A stretch of 64,000 nt of DNA from Auxenochlorella pyrenoidosa. Taxonomy: Eukaryota > Chlorophyta > Trebouxiophyceae > Chlorellales > Chlorellaceae. The position numbers and the translations under genes were made by a program. The stretch covers positions 633,047 to 697,046 of the forward strand of contig KQ482057.1 of the NCBI GenBank assembly GCA_001430745.1. The letters are read 5' to 3'. Shown here in pieces: positions 11,168 through 21,012 of the stretch. Every line of letters begins with the position of its first letter. The first letter of the stretch is position 1. The notes beneath the pieces are model-generated. The model searched no databases, was not told the origin of the DNA, and saw only the letters and a list, made by a program, of their open reading frames with translations.

Positions 11168-14100
11168 ATGAGGCTTGTTCTCGCATCTACATCCACACCG
11201 CTGCAGCTCGCGAGGGCCAGTCGCAGGTAAGCCGCAAGGCAACTTTTCTCCACCGAGCTTGTCTGCGCCCCGCGCACGAATTGGGTTCCTGCAAACAAAA
11301 TGCGCTTCGATGGCAGCCGCGATTGCCGGCTACATGGCCCATCACTCGGTGCTGCCGCTGCCCTGGCAACCTCCGCCGCTGCTGCTCCGCCCGGCCGCCC
11401 TTGCGAGTGCAGCCGCAGTGCAGTTGAGATTACGCAGACCTATCTGCGCGGTCTCAAGTCTGTTGAGGGCCGGCTGGGCAGCTTCCTGGCTGTGGACGAG
11501 GAGGGAGCGCTGGCGCAGGCGGCCGCCATTGATGCTCGCATTGCTGCAGGCGAGGATGTTGGGCCTCTTGCCGGCGTGCCCATTGGCATCAAGGACAACC
11601 TGTGCACTCAGGTGGGGGCATATACATTGCTGGTTACTTTCCTTCGGCGAGTTCGTAAGGTGGAATACCGTATCGTACTTGCCTCTGCCCAGCGCCACAC
11701 GAGGCTCCCTGTCCCAGCACTAAATGGGCAGCTAAGCCGGCAACAGGCAGCAGGTTGTATTCAATTCTCTCAGAACTCACACACAATGTTTCGAAGATTG
11801 ACGCTGTCTGGGTTCCCTTGCGCTCGCTGCCACGCACTCCAGGGCCTGGCCACCACAGCTGGCAGCAAGCAGCTGGACGGGTACGTCCCCCCCTACGATG
11901 CTACTGCGGTGGCGAGGCTGCGCGCCGCGGGCGCCGTGCTGCTGGGCAAGACCAACATGGACGAGTTCGGCATGGGCAGCAGCTGCGAGAACTCCGGTTT
12001 CCAGGTGGGTCTTGTGCAGCTTTGTGATGTGTTGCTGTCGGTCAGTCGGGCGCTGCTGCTTGGCGAGTTGAACGGTGCATGGCATGGGCAGCGGCTGCAA
12101 GAGCCTGGCTCGCACTCGTTTTTACTCGCTCCTCCAAGCCCCTGGTTGCTCCCATCGAGTACCACAACTATTGTTTTGAAAGCAACGCCATGGGAGCAGC
12201 CACGAGCTTGGAGGATCAAACCGTCAGACCTGGCGACAGGCACCAAGGCTCCTGCGCATGAGCCAATGCCGCGCCAGCTTGCACCGCCTGTTCCGATGTG
12301 CGCGACGACGCTTGACACGCGTCTGCCTGCCCCGCCCTCCCCCTGCCCGGCCACGCCCTGGTGCAGCCCACCCACAACCCGTGGGACCCCGAGCGCGTCC
12401 CCGGCGGCAGCAGCGGCGGCTCCGCCTCGGCGGTGGCGGCCAACCAGGTGGTGGCTGCGCTGGGCTCCGACACCGGCGGCAGCATCCGGCAGCCCGCCTC
12501 CTTCTGCGGCGTGGTGGGCGTGAAGCCCACGTACGGCCGCGTGTCGCGCAACGGCCTGGTGGCGTACGCCTCCTCCCTGGACTGCGTGGGGCCAATGGCA
12601 CAGAGCGTGGCCGACGCCGCAGCACTGCTGTCGGTCGTTGCGGGTGCGGCCCGTGCCGCTGCTTGCTGCAAGCTTGCTGCCAGCATGCGGGACTGCGGCT
12701 GAAGTGCGGGCTTGGGGAACTGTTTGCTGAGCATTCTGTTCTGTTTGCCCAGTCCAGGCCAAGTTCAGCTTTCTTACAGCCTTGCCCTACCCCCGTGCTT
12801 CTGTGTGCAGGCCCGGATGCAGCCGACTCCACCTGCAGCCAGCGGCCAGTCGAGGACTTTGCCGCGGGGCTGCTGCCGGCAGAGCAGCTGGGCAGCCAGC
12901 CGCTGGCGGGGCGGCGACTGGCGGTCATCAAGGAGACGACGGGAGAGGGGGTGGATGCAGGCAAGCTGGGAGGACGCTTTGTGCAGCGCCCTGCTGCAGG
13001 CATCTGGGCGCGCCCTCCACCACCCAAAAACTGGCACCGCCCTTCCTTTCGTGCTGCCCATTTGCGCTGCAGGCGTGTCGGGCGCGCTGTCGTCTGCCAT
13101 CCGCCACCTGGAGAGCCTGGGCGCCGTGGTCGAGGAGGTGTCCCTGCCCTCCTTTGCGGTGGGCCTGCCCGCCTACTACGTCATCGCGCTGTCAGAGGCC
13201 TCGTCCAACCTGTCGCGCTACGACGGCGTGCGGTATGGACACCGCGCCGAGGCAGACGGTGAGCAGCCGGCCCAGGGTGCCGAGAGGACGCTGCAGTGGT
13301 GCTGGGTTGGCGGCAGCGCCCTGGTGGTGCCTAATTGGTGAGGCAGGGCCCCTGCTTGCCTGGCATTGATTGATCAAAAGCGGCCATGCTGCCTGCTCTT
13401 TTCCCAACATGCAGAACTACGCGAGATGTATGGCAAGACGCGGCACACCGGCCTGGGCAGCGAGGCAAGCGGCGGCATCATGATGGGGGACAGCTTGCGT
13501 TGCACAGCGCCCCGCCACCGCGTACCAATTATAGATGCTGCCAGCTGTCTGGCATGCATGCCTGAATGACGAGCACCCTTTCATCTGCTGCAGGTGGCGC
13601 GGCGCATCCTCATGGGCACGTATGCCTTGTCGGCAGGCTACTATGATGCATACTACAAGCGGGCACAGCAGGCAAGTCTGTTTCAGCCGTGTCACCGACA
13701 CAGGAATGCGTGGCCGCCTGGGCGGCCACCCACAGCAGAGCAGCAGCACCCGACGCTGCCCACGAAGACGGTCATTTCCCGCCGCCGGCCAAGTGGCCGA
13801 CTCTCTGCGCCGCCTCCCCCGCTCCCTGTGCAGGTGCGCACCCTCATCCAGCGCGAGATGGGCGCGGCGCTGCAGAGCTACGACGCGCTGCTGTGCCCTG
13901 CGGCGCCCACCCCCGCGTACAAGCTTGGCGAGAAGACCTCGGACCCGCTGGCCATGTACAAGGGTGAGGAGGTGTGACATCGGGAGGTGCAGCGGCACAG
14001 AGACTGCTGGCAAGCCGTCGTGGTGGCCATTCGGGGCAAGCGCCAAGCATTGCTGCGCACTGGGAGTCCGCACACAAGCCGCATCCCATGACCTGGCTGG

Positions 14101-14535
14101 TGATTTCTCTCTGTGCCCTGCAGGCGACCTGATGACTGTGAATCTGAACCTGGCAGGCCTGCCGGCAGTGTGCCTGCCCTGCGGCCTTGCTGAGCAGCCC
14201 GGCGGCGCGAAGCTGCCCGTGGGCATGCAGGTGGGCAGTGAATGTTGCATCTCCCTAACTCATACCACGTCATAGGGTGGGGCACAAGCAGGGTGCCAGT
14301 CGCTCAGATGCGACCTGGGTGCTAGGCCACTCACAACGATGCGCCTGTCGCGCCCCTTCAACCATCCTTCTGCTGACCCTCGTCACCTTGCCATGGCCTT
14401 TCCTGCTGTGACACCCTGCAGATGATTGGCCGCGCCTTTGGGGAGGCGGAGCTGCTGCAGCTGGCGCACGTGTTTGAGCAGACAGCGGGGGTGATGGCAG
14501 GGGCGCGGCCCGCGGTGTACGCCGCCTTCGAGTGA
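11168..14535 (+). CDS. GATA: Glutamyl-tRNA(Gln) amidotransferase subunit A, organellar
   Basis: GatA is the amidase subunit of GatCAB. It frees ammonia from glutamine to convert Glu-tRNA(Gln) to Gln-tRNA(Gln) in plastids and mitochondria. The amidase-signature triad is visible: Lys in GVPIGIKDN, Ser in PGGSSGGSA and Ser in [10 protein letters not shown]. Downstream hallmarks include [28 protein letters not shown] and LPCGL. Eleven exons close in phase to 535 residues: 11168-11226, 11317-11611, 11843-12004, 12367-12643, 12811-12960, 13073-13258, 13415-13464, 13594-13671, 13834-13963, 14124-14230, 14422-14535. The N-terminus ([20 protein letters not shown]) looks like an organelle presequence. 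An ATG at 11300 is an in-frame alternative start. Three introns start with GC (12961, 13465, 13672). In each case no in-phase GT donor gives the conserved protein. Confidence 0.93.
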
Positions 14536-14903
14536 CAGAAAAAACCCGCTCCTCTTGCTTCCGGCTGCTCCACCTGTTTGTGCTGGCCCCATATGCTGGA
14601 TGCAGAACTCAGCCTTCCTCATTATTCGCCCGCTCGTGTTCAGCACACAACCCACATGTTTGCCCTGCTTTGCTTCCCAGTACTTCACGTCACAGCACTG
14701 CAATCCCTTTCTACCCCTGAGATCCAATAAACCCTGTTCATCTCAGCCCGAGCCCTATCAAGGGAGGGGCGTTGGTCGGTTACAGCAGCAAAGAAGAAGC
14801 AGAAGAGCGGGAACGGGGAGCGGGAACGGAAGGGGAGAGAGATGAGGGCAGGGGGCGGGCGCCAAGCAATGGCTCGCGCACTCCTCCCGACCTGGCGGGG
14901 CCC
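14536..14903. other. Tail-to-tail 3' region between GatA and L24
   Basis: This is the convergent 3' UTR region. It contains AATAAA near 14727 on the + strand and TTACA at 14780-14784, which is UGUAA on the minus strand, 120 nt past the L24 stop. No gene is seen. Confidence 0.55.
14780..14784 (-). terminator. UGUAA poly(A) signal of plastid L24
   Basis: The minus strand reads TGTAA 120 nt downstream of the L24 stop codon, a normal distance for this algal element. Confidence 0.6.
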
Positions 14904-16268
14904 TCACTCGGAGGACTCGGCCGCCTTGCGCTCGGGGGTCCGCTCAGGGAGGACCTCGCCGGTCTTCTTGAGGAAGCGCACCTTCTTGCCGTCAACCACC
15001 CTGCAGGCAGGGCAGAAGCGCGCACAGCAGAGACCGTCAGCGCGGGGAGTGGCAGGGACCGTGGACAGCGCCTGTGCGGCTGCAGGCCAGCCCCGCCACG
15101 TAGCAGGTTGCAAAAACAGTCCTATTGCCCGCGCCACAGCAGACCAGCGCGACAGCGCCGGCCTGCTGCCAGCTCGCACAGCTGCAGGGCTCTGCATGCC
15201 GGAGGGCGCCGACCTCCGCACAGTGGCCCTCAGCCAAGCAAGACCAGCCGGAGCCACGATCAGGGCCCAGCCAGGACTGCTCGACGACTCACTTGTAGCC
15301 CACGCGGCTGTGGACCTGCTGCGCGGTGCTGTACACGGCCACGTTGGAGTGGTGCACCGGGAACTCCTTCTTCACAATCTGGCCGGCCTCCCCCTGCGCG
15401 CTCGGCTTCACGTGCTTGGTCTGCAATAGGAAGTGGGTGGGAGGGGGGCACGTTGGCGAGGCCCAGAGTGTGGGATGCTGCACAGAGCCGCTGCCAAGCA
15501 GGCCCTCCCCGTGCACAACAGCACGTGGGGACGCGCGCTGCTGGACAGGGCTTCGGCCGGCAGCCCGCCCCTCCTCACCTTGATGTTCACGCCCTCGACC
15601 ACCACCATGCCGCGCTTGGTGTCCAGCGCCTGGATGGTGCCCACCTTGCCCTTGTCGCCGCCGGCAATCACCTGCAGCCACTAGCAGCATTCAAGGCCCC
15701 GTCGCACATGGTTCAAGCATGTTGTAGGCAGCAGGCCCCCACAGTACGTAATGCAGCAAAGCCCCGAAGGAGGGTGCGCGCCCAGCAGGAAAGCGGACGC
15801 GAGGCGCCCTGCCCTCGCAAGGTCTGTGCGGAGAGGCGCGCAGTAGGCCTGCTCCGCACCTTGACGGTGTCGCCCAGCCGCACGTGCATGGGCACCCGCT
15901 GCGGCTTGCCGTTGCTGTTCAGCTCCATGTGCTCCCACTTCTTGCCGGGGCCCTGCAGAGCAGAAGCAAGTGCGGCGGTGGTGGGCGGGCGGCCCTACCA
16001 GCGGCAGAAGCGGACTGGGCTGCCCAGCCTGCGCGGCGGCCTTCCGCCGTGCCCAATCAAGCGCATTCAAGCTTTCAATGTGGTTTTCGGCGGCAGCCGT
16101 GGCCACAGCGCACTGCCAAGCCACCCCCGAGCAAGCGGCTTCACTTGCCACAATGGCTGCCTGCACGGGCGCTGCATGTGCTGCCACTGCCTTCTTGGGA
16201 GCCGCCGCGAAGGGCCGCGTGCTGCCGAAGAAGGAGCGGCCCTGCTGCAGAGACATCGCGGCCGCCAT
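14904..16268 (-). CDS. RPL24: Plastid 50S ribosomal protein L24 (uL24c)
   Basis: uL24 binds 23S rRNA early in assembly of the large plastid ribosomal subunit. Five exons (16149-16268, 15860-15952, 15579-15671, 15293-15420, 14904-15000) close to 176 residues. The first 40 residues, [20 protein letters not shown] onward, are Ser/Ala/Arg-rich like a chloroplast transit peptide. The KOW core follows: [19 protein letters not shown], then [17 protein letters not shown], then the plastid-type C-terminal extension ([31 protein letters not shown]). This order matches plant plastid L24. The first junction is ambiguous: a GC donor (GTG|GCAAGT) or a GT donor one codon earlier (ATT|GTGGCA) both keep phase 0. 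Confidence 0.92.
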
Positions 16269-17281
16269 ACTGCCTGTGCCCTGCAACGAAGGTTGTGTCC
16301 TGCCCGGGGCTGGTGGAGGAGCGCAGAGAGGCATGAGCATGGAGGCGCCTGGCGTTTTGGTGGCTGACCGCATGCACAGCATGGCGGGGTTTTCTGAGCG
16401 CCCGCATGGTTTCTGCGCGTTTGGAAATGCCCTGCACATCCTGTGAGCCCTCCGTAGCCCTCCAGCCACCAGTTGCGAGCACTTCTGAGCAGTTCGCGCT
16501 CCCAGCCTCCCGTATGCCCTCCAGTTACCCTGCAGCCAGCTCTGAGCCGCGAATCGCTGCACGCCTGTCGATGCAACGGCCCGGATGCTCAAGCCGACAC
16601 GCCCAGCGCCTTGCACAGCCTCGCAGCCGTGCCGCCGCCTGTTGCTTGCGTCACGCCTTTGCCTCACAGCCTGCTGCCTCGCACGGGCCGGTTCCTCAAC
16701 TGCTGCTTGCTGCCAGGTTGGACATTTCAGTTGGAGTGTCGAGATAGTGGTACCGCAAAGAGTCGCTAAACGATGCATGAGTGGGATCATTTGATTGACA
16801 TGTACAGAGACGGTAGCCAGACAGTGGCCGGCATGCCAGCGCAGGCCTTCAGGTGCTTCAACTGCTAGGCACTTATGACTTCACAACAGATGAACACACC
16901 ATGCTTATCGCAGCTTCCATGGTTGAATCACAGGCAGGTGGCAGCGGACTGCTTCAGCTGAAACACCTCCCCCAAGATGTGTCAAGCCAGGATGTCAGCA
17001 CCCATGACTGTTGCTTGCATACTCGGGACTTGATCTTGTCTGTGAGCGTTGGAGTTGGCAGTTACAGAAGGAGCGGTGGAGAATGCCTACCAGCAAGCAA
17101 AACTGTGGTGTTTTTGCAAAAAATCAAATCCAGCTGCCAGAGAGGCGCGCAGACAAGTTAAGGAGACGGCTCGGGCGGAGAGAGGGGCGAAAGAATTGGG
17201 GTGCAAGGGTGGCGGCTGTGTTCAGTCCGGGCACTGGGGGCGCCCCGCCTCAATGCAGCGCGGGGCAGGCCAACCAGGTGC
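16269..17281. other. Intergenic: L24 promoter side and aldolase 3' UTR
   Basis: About 1 kb without a recognisable gene. The high-coordinate part is the aldolase 3' UTR with its poly(A) signal at 17062-17066. The part near 16269-16700 should hold the L24 promoter. No TATA-like or other known element stands out. Confidence 0.5.
17062..17066 (-). terminator. UGUAA poly(A) signal of aldolase
   Basis: TTACA on the + strand, 216 nt past the aldolase stop at 17282-17284. This supports the micro-exon gene end. Confidence 0.55.
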
Positions 17282-20083
17282 TCAGTACACGTAGCCTGCA
17301 AAGGATGGGGTACAGGAAAATAGATGAGCAGGAGAACGGTGGAGTGGCTGGGTGAGGACCAATTTTCAATCACAACACAGCCCCTGCTGATCGCATTCTA
17401 GACTCGGCAGCCACTTCGATATGCCCACGCCCGCAGCGGCACCCCCAGCCGTCTGTTCCCTGCGCTTACCCTTCTCGAACATGCCCTTGGCGGCGTCGGC
17501 GGACTCGCCAGCGGGGTCGTACTTGCCCAGCTGCGCGTCAGAGTTGGCCTTGGCGCGCTTCAGCAGCGCCTGCTGCGCCACCTCCACGTTGCCCTCCTCG
17601 CCCTTCCAGGTCTTCAGCACGGTGTTCTGCACGGGTGGGGCCATTCGCAGGCAAAAAGGCTTCAGTTTGAGAAACTGAGACCGTGCAGAAGGGCAGCGTG
17701 AGCCTGGCATCAGGCAGGCCGACAGGGAGGCACCGCTGGCGGACCAATGTCGGGACAGGGCAGACTCCAGCAAGCAGGCTGGCTCAGGCTGCAGGCCTGG
17801 CGCCTTTCCCGCCCAGGCCCAGCCCACCTGCAGCGCGCGCGCGTACGAGAAGGACACGTGCCACGGGTTGGGGCTCTGGTTCATGGCGTTCAGGTTCAGG
17901 GTGGACTCCAGCTCGGACTGGCCGCCGGACAGGAACATGATGCCGGGCACGGCAGGGGGCACGCGGCGGCGCAGCATCTTCAGGGTGTAGGAGGCCACCT
18001 GCGGGAGGAGGTAAGAAGAGGGCAGGAAAAGCAAGCTGGATTAACATGCATGTCTAGATCGGGAGTCGGGAAGACCAGGGTGGGTGCCATGTCAAAGCTT
18101 TCATCACTGCGCCGCTCGACTCACCTCCTCGGGGGTGGACTTCTTGGCGTGCTCAGCGCCGGGGGTGACCATGGAGGGCTTCAGCAGGATGCCCTCGAAC
18201 AGCACGTTGTTGTCGGCCAGGTACCTGCAGGTGAGAGGTGGGAGCGCGACTGCTGGTCAATACGCACTCGAATCTCATCAGCAGTCGCTGCCCCTCTCAC
18301 AGGTAGCTGCGGGCTGTGCAAGCACTCGCGGCCGCCAGAGACCTGGACCTGCTGCAGAGCAAGTACATTCGCAGCGTAGCAGCTCTCACTTGAAGGTCTC
18401 GGCCCAGGTCATCTCAGCCACCTCCAGGGTGCGGTCAATGTCGTGGTCACCGTCCAGCAGGATCTCGGGCTCCACAATGGGCACCTGCGCGCGGCACGAG
18501 GGGTTGGGAGAAGGAGGAATCAGCCACCAAGCCGGAGTGGCTTACAAACCTTGCAAAGCGGGCTGCGCAGCCCCCCACAAGCGAATACACTACCCCAGAA
18601 GCGCGGCCGACCCAACGCACCAGGCCGGCGTTCTGGGCGATGGCGGCGTAGCGGGCCAGGCCGTAGGCGCAGTCGCGCACGGCGATGGTGGAGGGGCCCG
18701 CGGGGATGGACACCACGGAGCGCCACTTGGCGAAGCGAGCGCCCTGCGGGGCGGGGGTGCGCGCGCCGGTGCCGGGTTGGGCGACGCGCTACACAATGCT
18801 ACGGCTGCTTGGCCACCATGCACAGCTACAGCTGCTTGCACCAAAGGGTATGGCCAGAGGGGAGTGCCTGCATGCTTTGCCTGTGCAGGCAGCACCTGGC
18901 CAGCCCTCCCCACCTGCTTGTAGTAGTCGGCGCAGCGCTGGGCCAGGCCGTCCAGGCCAGAGCACCAGGACTCGCCGTTGGAGTTGGCCAGGGGGTGCAG
19001 GCCCTTGTCCACCTTGATGCCGGGAACAATGCCCTGCAAGGACAGGGGGGACACGGCGGTAAAGGTCGGCGTAAGACCCAAGGAAGAAGATGACTGCCGA
19101 TGGGCCACTGCTGCCTTATCGCTTCGTTGTGCTGCTGCTGAGCAGGCCGTGAGGCCTGTGGCAGCAGCCATTTGGCCAAGGGCGCCTTGCCGTTAAGCCC
19201 TGGGGCTTCGCGGCCGCCCTGCTGCTGTCTTCTGCCATCGGCACTCGTTGGCGGTTGCTGGCTGCTGGCTGCTGCCTGGCTGCCAAGCTGCACGGGCTGC
19301 TCACGTTCTTGTTCAGCTCATCCACCATGGAGGTGCCCTTGCGGGTGTCCTGGTACAGGGTCTCCTCGAACAGGATGGCGCCTGGCAGGGGGAAGGGGCA
19401 AGACCAGCACATTCAGCACGGGAAGCATGCTTTACGGCAGCACATGGCGCGCCTTGGCCGCACAATTCAGGCCAGCCCGCGCGCCCTGCTGCGGTGTGCG
19501 CCAGCACCCAGGTGCCAACTGCTCACCAGAGATGTACTGGCCCAGGCCGGGGGTGGTCACCAGCAGCTCGCGGTAGGCCTGGCGGTTCTCCACGGTGTTC
19601 TCCAGGCCGATGGACTCCAGGCGCTTGCCGCAGGTGGCGTTGGACTCGTCCATGGCTGCGGTCAGGCAAACGGGACGGCGGCGCATCAGCCTGCAACGCT
19701 CCCCCACCATTCTACGCCCCAAACACATGGCAGGCACTGCTGGGGGGAGGCTGACGCGGGCGGCGGCAGCGGCACCCGGCGGCGGAGGCGCTCACCCAGG
19801 ATGCCCTTGCCGGGGCTGGCAATCTTGTTCTGCGGGCACGGGAGGGGGCCATCGGAGGGAAATGTGCTTAAGCAGCAGCGGCAGGGCGGTCGCTGCGTGC
19901 GCAGGCCCTCCCAGTGGATCGACGACTGGCACGGCCGCCCCTGCTCACCGCGGTGGCCACCAGCTCCTCGGCGTAGGCGCCGTTGTAGGCGGCAGCCTGC
20001 ACCTTCAGGGCGCGGCGGCCCGAGCGGCTGGACACGGCGGGCTTGGCCGCGATGGCGGAGCCGGCGAACATGGTGGCGGCCAT
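17282..20083 (-). CDS. FBA: Class I fructose-bisphosphate aldolase, chloroplastic
   Basis: This enzyme interconverts fructose-1,6-bisphosphate with DHAP and glyceraldehyde-3-phosphate (and acts on sedoheptulose bisphosphate) in the Calvin cycle and glycolysis. Eleven exons close exactly to 384 residues: 19949-20083, 19796-19829, 19527-19655, 19305-19381, 18914-19033, 18621-18743, 18390-18484, 18125-18224, 17828-17998, 17470-17626, 17282-17295. A transit peptide ([20 protein letters not shown] onward) precedes class I hallmarks [43 protein letters not shown], the Schiff-base Lys region GILLKPSMV, and FLSGGQSE. The last exon is only 14 nt and supplies GYVY and the stop, so the C-terminal Tyr needed for full class I activity is kept. 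The start at 20083 is the first ATG before the transit peptide. Confidence 0.96.
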
Positions 20084-21012
20084 TCTGGCAAGGGGGCTCC
20101 TCACTGACTGGTCTCCGATCGGGGCAAGTGCAAGAGGGCGAACCAGGCAGTGGCGTGGTGGAAGAAGAGGGCTGAGCCAGGGTCATCCGTTCCCAGCATG
20201 GCGCAGCAGCCCTCTCGTTGGCGCAAGAATGCTGGCGCATTCGCGCTCCATGGCGCTGTGCAACTAGCCGGGTTTGCTCACAGCTGTATGGCGGAGGCAG
20301 TTGGCCAGGCACCAGCCCTGCAGGCGGCGGCGGGCGGCGCTGACGCAGGAGCTCCACCTCCCAGGCAATGAAGGATGTGCATGTGGGGGGCTCGATGGAC
20401 ATGAACTCTTGTAAGCAGCTTGGCAATAGCATCACATCCTGCTACCGCATGTCATTGCCCGAGAATGCAATTGCGGCGATGTCAGCGCTGCAGACAGTGC
20501 CAGGGTTTGGTAGGGTTTGCTGCCGTAAGGGCTATTGGCCTGCCCATCAGCCAGGTTCTTGGAGCTGTAGGGAAGCCTGCGCTAGCTTTCCTAGACTCTC
20601 TATTGGTTAATGGACGTCTAGCTTGGATTTTCGCATGTGTGATTCTTGATCTGCACTCCATCGAGCAGGTTCGGTGGGTAGGAGGACGGCGGGAAGAGAA
20701 CATGCATGCTTGCTGTGTCAGGGCTTTACTGCTGGAAGTTGCTTATGTGCACACACATGGTAAGATCATTTTGCTTATAGGAAGATGGCAGCAGGTCCAC
20801 GCAAGGCAATGAAAGGGCGGTGCGTGTGTGCAAGGGTTGAAGCTGCATCGAAGCGGGCCTGCCCCCCAGGGCGCCAAATGGGTAGTGAACTGGAGGCGTG
20901 TCAGATGGCAAGAATGAACAGCGGTGGTCAGGCGGCTGTCCCAGCTGCGCTAGCAAGGGCGTCGCAAAGCAGGGACCCCGCCATGGGAAAATGCATTTGA
21001 TGGTCGGCATGC
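20084..21012. other. Intergenic: aldolase promoter side and expansin-like gene 3' UTR
   Basis: About 930 bp with no convincing gene on either strand. It should hold the aldolase promoter and 5' UTR plus the 3' UTR of the gene ending at 21013. I found no TGTAA on the minus strand here, so the expansin-like poly(A) site is unplaced. Confidence 0.45.

Noticed and set aside
11300..11316. GatA start at the ATG at 11300
   Set aside because: Kept only as an alternative. The spliced upstream exon from 11168 gives a better organelle presequence and uses a clear GTAAGC donor.
14772..16367. 531-residue open frame on the + strand over plastid L24
   Set aside because: It crosses real L24 exons and introns in antisense, shows no family signature, and is Arg/Pro/Ser-rich as expected from GC bias.
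17366..17470. Aldolase ending by reading through past FEKG to a stop at 17366
   Set aside because: The read-through tail is unlike any class I aldolase. The 14-nt exon at 17282-17295 gives the conserved Tyr ending and closes the phase.
20084..21012. Several open frames of 60-250 residues upstream of aldolase
   Set aside because: They lack conserved motifs and splice-consistent partners; best read as promoter and untranslated sequence.
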